Below are positions 27,490 to 36,258 of a stretch of 64,000 nt of DNA, piece by piece. The notes beneath the pieces were generated by a model. It was not told where the DNA came from, searched no databases, and saw nothing but the letters and a program-made list of their open reading frames with translations. A program made the position numbers and the translations under genes. Every line of letters begins with the position of its first letter. Positions within the stretch are counted from its first letter, which is position 1. Source of the DNA: Peptoclostridium acidaminophilum DSM 3953 (GTDB taxonomy: Bacteria > Bacillota > Clostridia > Peptostreptococcales > Peptostreptococcaceae); assembly GCF_000597865.1 (NCBI RefSeq), contig NZ_CP007453.1, forward strand, positions 682,001 through 746,000, in the 5' to 3' direction.

Positions 27490-28605
27490 TTATATGCTGA
27501 AAAGATTCAGAAGAACACCTGCCGCCACCGCCGAGCCTATAACTCCGGCAACGTTAGGCCCCATAGCATGCATGAGCAGGAAATTCGAAGGATTTGCCTT
27601 TGCTCCTTCCTTCTGAACTACCCTTGCGGCCATAGGAACTGCAGAAACTCCGGCAGCCCCTATAAGAGGATTTATGCTTCCTCCAGTAAGTCTGTACATA
27701 ACTTTCCCGAAAAGAACTCCCGATGCGGTTCCCACTGAAAAAGCCATCAGTCCCAATGCAATTATTCCAAGCGTCTGCATTGTAAGAAAAGTATCGGCAT
27801 TCGCCGTAGCTCCTACAGTAAGTCCCAGTACTATTGTGATAATATACATAAGCGGTCCCTGGGCGGTTTCCACAAGCTTTGGCACAACCTCAGACTCCTT
27901 TATGAGGTTTCCAAACATTAGCATTCCCACAAGCGGCGCCGCTGAAGGAAGCAGGAGTATTGTAAGTATGGCTACCACAACAGGAAATATGATTTTTTCC
28001 GTCTTTGAAACAGGCCTTAGCTGCTCCATCTTGACAGTTCTTTCCTTTTCTGTCGTCAAAAGCTTCATTATTGGAGGCTGTATTATAGGAACAAGAGCCA
28101 TGTAGGAATATGCGGCAAGCGCTATAGGGCCCAAAAGGTCCTTTGCAAGCTGGCTTGTCAGATATATTGCCGTCGGCCCGTCAGCTCCGCCGATTATTCC
28201 AATAGATGCGGACTGCGGCCCTGTGAAGCCAAGCATTATGGCTCCAAGAAAGGCGAAGAATATGCCAAACTGCGCTGCCGCACCAAGAAGAATGCTCTTG
28301 GGATTTGCAATAAGCGGCCCGAAATCAGTGCTGGCCCCTATGCATAGAAATATAAGCGGCGGATATATCCCAAGCTTCGTGCCCATGTACAGGTAATGCA
28401 GAAGTCCCTTTTCTTCCATCAGGCCTGAGCTTGGAAGGTTCGCAAGAAGCATTCCAAACGATATTGGTATCAAAAGGTACGGTTCGTACCCCTTCTTTAC
28501 GGCAAGGTATAAAAATGCACAAGCTATCAAAATCATTATTAGTTCCTTATAAGTCATGGCCGCAAAGCCGGTTGCGTTCCAAAACTGTGCAAGCATCTGT
28601 CCCAT
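27490..28605 (-). CDS. oadB: Na+-translocating decarboxylase beta subunit (OadB/MmdB/GcdB)
   Basis: The beta subunit removes the carboxyl group from carboxybiotin and pumps sodium ions across the membrane. The 371-residue product is very hydrophobic and has the conserved sodium-site regions, including [12 protein letters not shown] with the essential Asp and the C-terminal [15 protein letters not shown] segment. ATG 28605 has AAAGGAG. It is the last gene of the operon with the biotin carrier, gamma and alpha subunits. The alpha subunit type indicates oxaloacetate as substrate. Confidence 0.95.
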   Translation of the reverse strand: MGQMLAQFWNATGFAAMTYKELIMILIACAFLYLAVKKGYEPYLLIPISFGMLLANLPSSGLMEEKGLLHYLYMGTKLGIYPPLIFLCIGASTDFGPLIANPKSILLGAAAQFGIFFAFLGAIMLGFTGPQSASIGIIGGADGPTAIYLTSQLAKDLLGPIALAAYSYMALVPIIQPPIMKLLTTEKERTVKMEQLRPVSKTEKIIFPVVVAILTILLLPSAAPLVGMLMFGNLIKESEVVPKLVETAQGPLMYIITIVLGLTVGATANADTFLTMQTLGIIALGLMAFSVGTASGVLFGKVMYRLTGGSINPLIGAAGVSAVPMAARVVQKEGAKANPSNFLLMHAMGPNVAGVIGSAVAAGVLLNLFSI

Positions 28606-28655
28606 CTTAAACTCCTTTCATCTTCTGCTTCTTTTCCCTTAGATTTCACAAATAA

Positions 28656-29024
28656 CTATGCTATGTGCAGAAGTTCTTCTCCCGACGCTACCGATGAGCC
28701 TCTTGACGCCCTTATCGCCATTATTTTTCCGTCCTTAGGCGCAACAATTTCATTCTCCATCTTCATGGCTTCTAGCACCATTATCACCTGACCTGACTTA
28801 ACAACATCACCTTCTCTAACCTTTATATCAATTATTGTCCCGGGCATAGGAGCGCTAATGGATTCTGAAGCTCCCGAGTTAGATTGTTTTGGGGCACTCT
28901 TTTCTTTTTGCGCTGCCTTTTCAAGAGTTGCAGCTGGTTTTGGGGCTGTCTGGGCGGTTTCACCCATCTCTTCCACTTCAACCTCATATGCCTTGCCGTT
29001 TATGTTTATCATGTACTTTTTCAT
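28656..29024 (-). CDS. Biotin carrier protein of the Na+ pump
   Basis: This is a 122-residue biotin carrier. A short N-terminal domain is followed by an Ala/Lys/Pro-rich flexible linker (about residues 22-56) and a biotinyl domain with the EAMKM site; Lys88 carries biotin. It shuttles CO2 from the alpha subunit to OadB. In Klebsiella the same domain is fused to OadA; here it is a separate gene, which matches the short alpha subunit. Confidence 0.95.
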   Translation of the reverse strand: MKKYMININGKAYEVEVEEMGETAQTAPKPAATLEKAAQKEKSAPKQSNSGASESISAPMPGTIIDIKVREGDVVKSGQVIMVLEAMKMENEIVAPKDGKIMAIRASRGSSVASGEELLHIA

Positions 29025-29077
29025 TTCAAATACCTCCTCGACATCTCAAATTTAATTTCCCAACACTTCAAAAATGG

Positions 29078-29398
29078 CTATCCGACTCTTTTTATGCTCT
29101 TTATTCTTATGTTTTTCATTTTGCCGCCGTTTGAAAAAATCACGGATGCCGCAATTACGGCAGCCATGTCCTCCTCATTCTGTGGATTCTCAATATCAAT
29201 ATATACGCCTTCTTCATGGCTTGCATTCGCATTTTCCTTACCAACAGTGCCAGCGTTCTTCTTGAGCCCTCTTTTATGGAATATCAGACTGAACAGCTCG
29301 AGAACCTGGCATATTGCAAACAACGCTGCGAATACCACAAGCATACTTAGCCCGCTCACCTTGACAGCCTGAGCCAGCGTTACAGTTTCACCAAGCAT
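29078..29398 (-). CDS. oadG: Na+-translocating decarboxylase gamma subunit (OadG)
   Basis: This is the small 106-residue gamma subunit that holds alpha and beta together at the membrane. One hydrophobic helix (about residues 10-36) is followed by a charged, low-complexity cytoplasmic tail. It starts behind AGAGGTG and sits between the alpha and carrier genes. Confidence 0.85.
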   Translation of the reverse strand: MLGETVTLAQAVKVSGLSMLVVFAALFAICQVLELFSLIFHKRGLKKNAGTVGKENANASHEEGVYIDIENPQNEEDMAAVIAASVIFSNGGKMKNIRIKSIKRVG

Positions 29399-29442
29399 TT
29401 CTTCACCTCTCTATCTGGATAAATGCAGATTTACATCGATTC

Positions 29443-30831
29443 CTAGCCAACGCTTACGTTAAGGCTTATGACATCGTCTTCTCCGCTTGCAGATTTTTTT
29501 CTGTCCTCAAAGAACTTTTTCGCTACCTGCGGGAAGAGTGCATATGAAAGTACATCCTCCTCGCTTTCATAGAGCCCCTCGATTTCTTTTTTAATGCTTT
29601 CCATACTTTCATCAATAAGGTCTGCCGGTCTTACTGTTATGACCTGTTCATCTCCTATTATCTTTTTCCTGATATCAGCGCTGATTTCAACTGGGGCTTT
29701 TCCGTAAAGACCTCTTACATAGTCCTTTATCTCTTTTGGAACAAGCTTGTATCTTTCTCCTGTAAGCACGTTGAATACAGCCTGGGTTCCGACCATCTGG
29801 CTTAAAGGAGTCACAAGCGGAGGGAATCCAAGATCCGCCCTTACCCTTGGAACCTCCGCAAGCACCTGCTCGTACTTGTCCTGAGCGTTTGAAGTCTGAA
29901 GCTGCGACAGAAGGTTTGAAAGCATCCCCCCGGGCACCTGATAACTAAGCGTCTTTGGCTCCGTATACAGCACTTTAATGTTTAGAGTTCCGTCCTGGAC
30001 ATACTTGTCCCTTATAGGCTTGAAGTAAGCTGCAGCCTGATTGAGCGCATCAGTATCCAATCCCGGATTTCTTTTCGTCTCCGAAAAAGCCATTGCCAAT
30101 GGCTCAGTCGGAGGCTGCGATGTTCCTCCGGAAAGAGGCGAAATCGCAGTGTCTATTATGTCGACGCCGGCGTCGACTGCTCTCATGTATGCCATTGAAG
30201 CCACGCCGCTCGTGCAGTGATTGTGAAGCTCTATAGGCAGCTTTGTGCTCTCCTTGAGCCTCTTTACAAGATCGTAGGCATTTTGTGGCGTCAGTATGCC
30301 TGCCATGTCCTTTATGCAAATGGAGTCGGCTCCCATCTGCTCCATTTCCTTTACCTTATCTACATAGTAATCCAGCGTGTGAACTATGCTTGTAGTATAT
30401 GATATTGCGCACTGGCAGTGTCCTCCCTCTCTCTTAATGACCTTCATGGAGGTTTCGAGATTTCTTACGTCGTTTAGCGCATCAAAGAGCCTTATTATAT
30501 CTATTCCGTTTTCTATTGATTTTGATATGAACCTGTCTACAACTTCATCCGAGTAGTGCCTGTAGCCAAGAAGGTTTTGGCCCCTTAGAAGCATCTGGAG
30601 CTTAGTGTTTTTTACCCTCTTTCTTATCTCCCTCAGCCTAGTCCAGGGGTCCTCATTTAGGAATCTAAGACATGAGTCAAAGGTTGCGCCTCCCCACACC
30701 TCCATGGAGTGGTACCCTACGCTGTCCATGGTTTCAAGAATCGGCAGAATCTCATCAAGCCTCAGCCTTGTGGCCATAAGCGACTGATGGCCGTCTCGCA
30801 GGCCGGTTTCAGTTATCTTGAGTTTTCCCAC
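29443..30831 (-). CDS. oadA: Oxaloacetate decarboxylase alpha subunit (carboxyltransferase)
   Basis: The alpha subunit transfers the C4 carboxyl group of oxaloacetate to biotin, releasing pyruvate. The 462-residue product has the HMGL-like TIM barrel with ETGLRDGHQS (metal Asp), the active-site Lys in CIKDMAG and the metal His pair in ELHNHC, followed by the PYC/OADA conserved domain. It lacks the C-terminal biotin domain of Klebsiella OadA, which is separate here. GTG 30831 is chosen because AAGGAGG lies eight bases ahead. It lies directly behind aspartate aminotransferase, which would supply oxaloacetate. Confidence 0.94.
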   Translation of the reverse strand: MGKLKITETGLRDGHQSLMATRLRLDEILPILETMDSVGYHSMEVWGGATFDSCLRFLNEDPWTRLREIRKRVKNTKLQMLLRGQNLLGYRHYSDEVVDRFISKSIENGIDIIRLFDALNDVRNLETSMKVIKREGGHCQCAISYTTSIVHTLDYYVDKVKEMEQMGADSICIKDMAGILTPQNAYDLVKRLKESTKLPIELHNHCTSGVASMAYMRAVDAGVDIIDTAISPLSGGTSQPPTEPLAMAFSETKRNPGLDTDALNQAAAYFKPIRDKYVQDGTLNIKVLYTEPKTLSYQVPGGMLSNLLSQLQTSNAQDKYEQVLAEVPRVRADLGFPPLVTPLSQMVGTQAVFNVLTGERYKLVPKEIKDYVRGLYGKAPVEISADIRKKIIGDEQVITVRPADLIDESMESIKKEIEGLYESEEDVLSYALFPQVAKKFFEDRKKSASGEDDVISLNVSVG

Positions 30832-30856
30832 AGTATCATCCTCCTTTTTTACATGT

Positions 30857-32047
30857 TTATGCGTTGATCGCATTTTCGATCCTTTCTAGGCCTTCCCTTA
30901 TGTTCTCCAGAGAAGTCGCATACGAAAGCCTTACGTACCCTTCGGTTCCAAAGCCTATTCCAGGCACCACGGCAACCTTTGCGCTGTCCAGGAGATAGTT
31001 TGCAAAATCCATTGAATTTTCTATCTTTACGCCGCCTATTTCTCTTCCCATCAAATTCCTTATGTTCATCATGACATAGAATGCTCCTGCAGGCTTTGTG
31101 CATGAGATTCCGTCAATGCAGTTTATCCTGTCAGCCATGAAATTCCTTCTCTCGTCAAATGCCTTTATCATGTCTCCAAGCGTATCCTGCTCTCCTCTAA
31201 GCGCTTCAAGGCTTGCATACTGGGCAATCGTGTTTGGATTTGATGTCGCATGGCTTTGAATATTGGCCATTACGCCCGTTATCTGCGCATTCGCTGCTGT
31301 ATAGCCTATCCTCCAGCCCGTCATCGCATAGCACTTTGAAACGCCATTCACTACTATAGTAAGATCCTTTATTTTCTCTCCAAGGGAAGCTATGCTTATA
31401 TGCTCTCCCTCATATATAAGCTTTTCATATATCTCATCAGAAATTACATATATGTTTTTCTCAGCAGCTATGTCGGCTATCTCCTGAAGCTCATCTTTTG
31501 TGTACACAGCTCCCGTAGGATTGCTAGGACTGTTGAGTATTATCGCCTTAGTCCTCTCATTAATGGCAGACTTGAGATCTTCCATGGAATACTTGAATCC
31601 GTTTTCTTCAACCGCTTCCACAAACACAGGAACTGCATCTGCCATCTTTACCAGCTCTGGATAGCTAACCCAATATGGAAGAGGAACTATGACCTCATCC
31701 CCCGGATTGCATATCGCCTGGAGTGCATTCGATAGCGAATGCTTCGCCCCGCAGGATACTACAATGTTATTTGGGGAATATGTAAGATTGTTGTCGTTTT
31801 TTAGCTTTTCGCATATCGCATCCTTGAGCTCAGGCAGTCCCGATGCTGCAGTGTACCCAAGGCTTCCCGACTCGATTACGCTTATTGCGGCATTTCTTAT
31901 ATTTTCAGGTGTTCTAAAGTCAGGCTCCCCTGCTCCAAAGCTTATTACGTCCTCCCCGCTTGCCTTCATGCTCTTCGCCTTCGCGGTTATTGCAAGTGTT
32001 ACCGAAGGCGCTATGCTCATGTTTTTTACTGACAGTTTCTTGTTCAT
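30857..32047 (-). CDS. Aspartate aminotransferase (class I PLP enzyme)
   Basis: This is a 396-residue pyridoxal-phosphate aminotransferase of the type converting aspartate and 2-oxoglutarate to oxaloacetate and glutamate. The PLP lysine is in NGVSKCYAMTGWRIGY, and the family motifs ILNSPSNPTGAVY and FRTPENI are present. ATG 32047 follows GGAGG; upstream in-frame starts have none. It leads the oad operon and would feed it with oxaloacetate. Other substrates are possible for this fold, but the context strongly favours aspartate. Confidence 0.92.
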   Translation of the reverse strand: MNKKLSVKNMSIAPSVTLAITAKAKSMKASGEDVISFGAGEPDFRTPENIRNAAISVIESGSLGYTAASGLPELKDAICEKLKNDNNLTYSPNNIVVSCGAKHSLSNALQAICNPGDEVIVPLPYWVSYPELVKMADAVPVFVEAVEENGFKYSMEDLKSAINERTKAIILNSPSNPTGAVYTKDELQEIADIAAEKNIYVISDEIYEKLIYEGEHISIASLGEKIKDLTIVVNGVSKCYAMTGWRIGYTAANAQITGVMANIQSHATSNPNTIAQYASLEALRGEQDTLGDMIKAFDERRNFMADRINCIDGISCTKPAGAFYVMMNIRNLMGREIGGVKIENSMDFANYLLDSAKVAVVPGIGFGTEGYVRLSYATSLENIREGLERIENAINA

Positions 32048-32093
32048 TTTGTTCCTCCTCATAATTATGATTTTCAATGTGATAAACCATTTA

Positions 32094-32123
32094 TTTATAC
32101 CTTGATTTTAACAATCCTCCCAA
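32094..32123 (-). promoter_or_regulatory. Probable promoter of the aspC-oad operon
   Basis: On the minus strand TTGGGA (32123-32118) and TATAAA (32099-32094) are 18 bases apart, about 47 bases before the aminotransferase start. The remaining upstream bases to 32294 are AT-rich and show nothing else clear. Confidence 0.4.
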
Positions 32124-32294
32124 TTTAAATACATGGCTAATGTTAGGTGTTTTGTGGTTATTTGCTTATATTATTTTTTATATTTCGGCATTTTCACGTT
32201 TATTCGTTGCTTGTCGCTCTGTCGGCTTATTTTTAATAAGTAGGATTTTGTAGGTTTTTGTATGCGGGTTCGATTATATTTTTCATTGATTTTT

Positions 32295-32341
32295 CATAAA
32301 TATGAAAAAAAGACCCAACGGGTCTTTTTCTCATATTTATG
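32295..32341 (-). terminator. Terminator of the dicarboxylate amino-acid symporter gene
   Basis: A long stem: CATAAATATGA pairs with TCATATTTATG, and inside it AAAAAGACCC pairs with GGGTCTTTTT around AAC. It lies 20 bases after the symporter stop on the minus strand and separates it from the aspC operon. Confidence 0.85.
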
Positions 32342-32360
32342 TTAAACAGGTAAGGCTTGC

Positions 32361-33602
32361 TTATGATGCATATTCAGCAGTCATTTTTTCTTCTATGGCA
32401 TTTTCAGTAGCTGCTACAACCACCGCAGCTGATGTGTCTCCTATTACGTTTACACATGTTCTTGCCATGTCAAGAACTCTGTCTATTCCGGCTATAAGCG
32501 CAACTCCTTCAAGAGGAAGCCCAACTGACTGAAGTACAAGCGATAGCATTATAAGTCCGGCTCCCGGAACACCAGCAGTTCCTATGGAACCCAGTGTCGC
32601 TGTAAGAACTATGGTTCCCATCTGTGCCAGCGTAAGATCTATTCCGTAGACCTGAGCCACGAACAGTGCGCACACTCCCTGATAGAGAGCCGTTCCGTCC
32701 ATGTTTATTGTGGCTCCCAGAGGAAGCACGAAGCTTGCAACCTTGTCCGAAACACCCAGGTTATCCTTTACAGCCTTTATGCTCACAGGAAGCGTGCCAG
32801 AGCTGCTTGTTGTGCTGAACGCTGTAAGAGCGGCAGGCATTATCCCTTTGAAGAATCTTAGGGGATTTACTCTTCCTATGAATGTAACAGCCGATGAGTA
32901 AATCAGTATTGCATGTGCCGCACAGCCTATATAAACGGCTGCAATTACTTTTATCAGAGGAAGCAGCACTGCAGGTCCGTTTTGCGCAACAACAGGAGTA
33001 ATGAGTCCGAACACTCCGTATGGGGCAAGCTCCATAATGAAGGCTGTTATCTTGTACATTATCTCAGCAAGGCTTTCAAAGAAATCTACAAAAGGCTTTC
33101 CTTTTCCCTCTGGAAGAGCAGTAACCCCTATGCCAAGAAAAAGCGCGAACGCTATAATCTGGAGCATATTGCCTTCTACAAGCCCAAGCATAGGATTGCT
33201 AGGTATTATATTCAGCAGCGTATCAACAAGGGATGGCGCTTCGCCTGCAGCAGATGCTGCGGCTTCGGCAGGTATGCTGAGCCCCGCTCCCGGATTGAAC
33301 AGCTTTCCGCATGCAAGTCCGATTGTAACAGCAAATGCAGTCGTAAGCATGTAGTACGTCATAGTCTTTCCGCCTATCCTTCCGAGCGTCTTCACATCAC
33401 CGATGCTTGCCGCTCCGACAATAAGCGAAGAAAGAACAAGAGGAACTATTACCATCTTGATCATGTTGATGAAAAGCTTGCCGACAGGCTGTATGAATGT
33501 CGTGGCTATCTCCGGGTTGTTTCCAAGAGCCAAGCCCGCCGCCACACCTGCCACAAGTCCCAAAAGTATCTTGGTTGTCAAACTCATTTTTTTACCTTTC
33601 AT
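32361..33602 (-). CDS. Dicarboxylate/amino acid:cation symporter (DAACS, GltP/GltT-like)
   Basis: This is a 413-residue sodium- or proton-coupled symporter for aspartate, glutamate or C4-dicarboxylates. It has eight helices plus the two re-entrant loops marked by TTSSSGTLPVS and by NMDGTALYQG, both substrate/cation sites. It starts behind AAAGGAGG. Its position between the aspartate aminotransferase/Na+ pump operon and a GlnKL-like sensor pair makes aspartate or glutamate the likely substrate and sodium the likely coupling ion. Confidence 0.93.
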   Translation of the reverse strand: MKGKKMSLTTKILLGLVAGVAAGLALGNNPEIATTFIQPVGKLFINMIKMVIVPLVLSSLIVGAASIGDVKTLGRIGGKTMTYYMLTTAFAVTIGLACGKLFNPGAGLSIPAEAAASAAGEAPSLVDTLLNIIPSNPMLGLVEGNMLQIIAFALFLGIGVTALPEGKGKPFVDFFESLAEIMYKITAFIMELAPYGVFGLITPVVAQNGPAVLLPLIKVIAAVYIGCAAHAILIYSSAVTFIGRVNPLRFFKGIMPAALTAFSTTSSSGTLPVSIKAVKDNLGVSDKVASFVLPLGATINMDGTALYQGVCALFVAQVYGIDLTLAQMGTIVLTATLGSIGTAGVPGAGLIMLSLVLQSVGLPLEGVALIAGIDRVLDMARTCVNVIGDTSAAVVVAATENAIEEKMTAEYAS

Positions 33603-33880
33603 ACTTCTTTCCTCCTTTTAACATGACAATTTTCCCGGGGACGGAATTTTGAAAATCCAAAATATTGAATAGCTAGATTATTCCGCATCTTTTGCATTCA
33701 AGCATTCCATCCCTCTGTTCTAGATTATGTACATGTTAACGTATTCCCTACAAATTAGTACTCAATAAATTTAAAACAGACACGAGAGATTTTTTAATCA
33801 TCTGAATATTCAGCTGACATTGTTGTATTTTCTATTGTTTGAATGTATGTACAAAGATTAATTCATATATGTATTTCAGC
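33603..33880 (-). promoter_or_regulatory. Regulatory region of the symporter gene with palindrome CTGAATATTCAG
   Basis: This 278-base gap contains no gene. A perfect 12-bp palindrome CTGAATATTCAG lies at 33802-33813. It shares TCTGAATAT with repeats ahead of the permease operon (58767-58796). No convincing promoter boxes were found by eye. The GlnL-like regulator next door is a natural candidate to bind here. Confidence 0.4.
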
Positions 33881-33912
33881 CGAAAAAAACCGGCTTGAAA
33901 ATCAAGCCGGTT
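33881..33912 (-). terminator. Terminator of the sensor/response-regulator operon
   Basis: AACCGGCTTGA (33888-33898) and TCAAGCCGGTT (33902-33912) form an exact 11-bp stem with an AAA loop, followed on the minus strand by seven Ts. It begins right after the response-regulator stop. Confidence 0.9.
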
Positions 33913-33913
33913 C

Positions 33914-34813
33914 CTATTCGTCCATTACTGCCATTAGTATTCCCTCAATGAATTTTTTTGCGTTTATCTTGCCTCCATATGACGATTTTCCTCTCAGTAA
34001 GTCCATTTCTCTTCTGACTTCTCCAAAATCGAAAAGCGTTGAAGCGTATTTTACAAAAATGTCATTATAGTAGTCTTCTATTCCGAGGTTGGCTATATTA
34101 GAAAGAGCGCTTTTTACCGCACGCCTTATTCTTTGCTCTATTGCGCTTTTGTTTACCTCTCCCGTTTCTTCGCTTTCATATTTAGTCTTAAGATGCGAAT
34201 AGGCGTCCGAAAGCTTGTAATTATACTGTGATCCCTGTTTGCCGCAGCCCATTTCCTCAAGCCATGCGACTATTTCTATTATGTCGGTGCAGCCTGCTTC
34301 TCCGAGTATACCAAGCTGGGCTAGCACCTTTTTGACCCTGTCTCTTACGCTGTAGTCTTCGTTCTCTTTCTTATGCCCTTTGCTTTTAAGGAACTCCATA
34401 CCTTTTATTGCGTTTTCAAATGACTTTATGACGTTTGACATCCTTAGCTTTTCCTTTACGCTCTCTACTACCGACACTACTTCCACGACATTTATAGGCT
34501 TGCTTATATAGAACTCTATGCCGTCCATATAGGCTTTAGATATGAGCTCCTTTGAATCGACCTGGGATATCATTATAAACATGCTCTCGCATCCGTACTC
34601 TTTAAGCTTTGCAACCATGCTCGCCCCATCCATTCCCGGCATCAGAAGGTCTACAAGCACTATATCGGGCTTTAGCACCATTATTTTTTCAAGCGCCTCG
34701 CTGCCATCGCTCGATACTCCAAGGAGGCTTCCCAGATTCTTGTCCCTGATTATATTCGTCAATATCTTCTGTATTACCTTGTCATCGTCGACAATATAAA
34801 AGCTAGCATTCAT
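33914..34813 (-). CDS. Response regulator with YcbB domain (GlnL-like)
   Basis: This is a 299-residue two-component regulator. The receiver domain (about residues 1-120) has the acidic pair in VDDD, the phosphorylated Asp in IVLVDLLMPGMDG (about 56) and the conserved Lys in YISKP. A linker is followed by a YcbB-type DNA-binding domain (about 150-290). In Bacillus subtilis GlnL of this type responds to glutamine and controls a glutamine transporter and glutaminase. Its gene overlaps the kinase gene by 11 bases and lies beside the DAACS symporter, which is the likely target. Confidence 0.88.
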   Translation of the reverse strand: MNASFYIVDDDKVIQKILTNIIRDKNLGSLLGVSSDGSEALEKIMVLKPDIVLVDLLMPGMDGASMVAKLKEYGCESMFIMISQVDSKELISKAYMDGIEFYISKPINVVEVVSVVESVKEKLRMSNVIKSFENAIKGMEFLKSKGHKKENEDYSVRDRVKKVLAQLGILGEAGCTDIIEIVAWLEEMGCGKQGSQYNYKLSDAYSHLKTKYESEETGEVNKSAIEQRIRRAVKSALSNIANLGIEDYYNDIFVKYASTLFDFGEVRREMDLLRGKSSYGGKINAKKFIEGILMAVMDE

Positions 34814-36092
34814 CTGATTTTTGCCCCCTATTCTCTACAGCCTCTCTTGGCAGCTTAAGCTCAAAAACAGTGCATATTCCGTCCTTTTTCCTATGGACCT
34901 CCACCTGGCCATTGAAATGGTTTATCACTATTTCATTGACATGTGCAAGTCCTATTCCAGTTGACATTTTTCCCGTTGCCGGATCGTATTTCGTTGAAAA
35001 CCCAGGCTCAAACAATACCTCCATATTCCCCTCATCTATGCCGCATCCGTCGTCCTCTACTCTCAACACGAAGAATATTGAATCTGCATGCTCGCTAACA
35101 GTTATTTTACCCTTTTCCTCTATCGCATCTATGGCATTTGTTATGAGATTATTCAGTACAGATATTATTGGATAAAATTCGCAGGTTGTGAAATCCTCAT
35201 GACAGCTGAACTCAATCTGTATTTCTTTTCCCTTTTGTGCGACTATTTTCCGAGTGTTTTCCTTCATTATTTCAAATATCTCCGAAATGTTCATTGAGGA
35301 GCTCTTGTTTTTCTCAGAAAGCACATTCTCCATGCCGTCCACCACCCTGTAATAGTCCTTTTTTATCTCGTGTATGTTTTTTGCCACTGTAAGGGCCTCT
35401 TCCTTCATTTCGCCCGCTCCAAGCTCTCTGTAGAGTCTGTAGCTCCTGCGCATCGTGTCTTCTATATCGTTCATTGACTTTCTGAGAAAAAAAAGCTCCG
35501 ACTTGAGGCTGGATATGAAAAGCATCATCTCCCTGTATCGCTCTTCCTTTTTTTCCCTGTCATATCTGTTTTTGTAGTAAATTGAATATGTGTAGAATGC
35601 ATATGTCAGAACGGATCTTATAAGGCCTATTACAATTATTTCATATACTGCATGCGAGAAATCGAATTGATTTGATGTGCTCCGATATGAGATTTCCGCT
35701 ATGTTGCCCGCGCTGTCGCAAAACCACAGCGAAATAATAAAGAGCAGGGGATTGTCCGCCTTTTCCCTAATCCTGAAGAGCTCAAATAAAATTCCGAAAA
35801 GTATGTAGAATATTGCCACCGGGAAAAAATTTGCAAACAGATCCTCAAAAGGGACCGCCCGGCTTAGTGATACGTATTCTACAAAAGCTCTGAAAAACGG
35901 CATAGCCAAGGCCACAATGAAGCTGACGGCTATTGCTGAAACCTGCCTGAAATACAGCAGAAGTATCGAAAGAGTCATCACAGCCATTGAAATCCTGAAC
36001 CAGCCAGTCACGGGCGAAAGGTACAGCTGCCCCATAAAAACTGTTACCGCAGCCGCCATTGCAGTTTGCTCGATTTTTTCCCTTTTCCACAT
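34803..36092 (-). CDS. Membrane sensor histidine kinase (GlnK/YcbA-like)
   Basis: This is a 429-residue sensor kinase. About six hydrophobic helices fill residues 10-190, then a coiled coil leads to the H-box HEIKKDYYRV and an ATP-binding domain with NNLITNAIDAI (N box), VEDDGCGID (G1) and TGIGLAHVN (G2). ATG 36092 is chosen because GGAGG lies nine bases before it. It is cotranscribed with the YcbB-type regulator. The ligand is probably an amino acid, by analogy with GlnK; this is not shown. Confidence 0.88.
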   Translation of the reverse strand: MWKREKIEQTAMAAAVTVFMGQLYLSPVTGWFRISMAVMTLSILLLYFRQVSAIAVSFIVALAMPFFRAFVEYVSLSRAVPFEDLFANFFPVAIFYILFGILFELFRIREKADNPLLFIISLWFCDSAGNIAEISYRSTSNQFDFSHAVYEIIVIGLIRSVLTYAFYTYSIYYKNRYDREKKEERYREMMLFISSLKSELFFLRKSMNDIEDTMRRSYRLYRELGAGEMKEEALTVAKNIHEIKKDYYRVVDGMENVLSEKNKSSSMNISEIFEIMKENTRKIVAQKGKEIQIEFSCHEDFTTCEFYPIISVLNNLITNAIDAIEEKGKITVSEHADSIFFVLRVEDDGCGIDEGNMEVLFEPGFSTKYDPATGKMSTGIGLAHVNEIVINHFNGQVEVHRKKDGICTVFELKLPREAVENRGQKSDEC

Positions 36093-36258
36093 ATCACTAA
36101 GCCTCCGTTGCCTTATGATTAAATTGTATAGCAAAAAAACACAATCGGTCCATATTTCAAATAAATCATTTCAGCCTTTTAGCATTAATAAATAATGCAA
36201 AGCAAGTCTAATTCTTTTAATTTTAATTCCGGCTTGCATTCGGGTTGTTTTTCACGCT

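Noticed and set aside
32913-33626. A 237-codon frame antisense to the DAACS symporter gene
   Set aside because: It lies wholly over the symporter gene, is rich in Arg/Tyr/Cys/His as expected for a shadow frame, and resembles no protein family.
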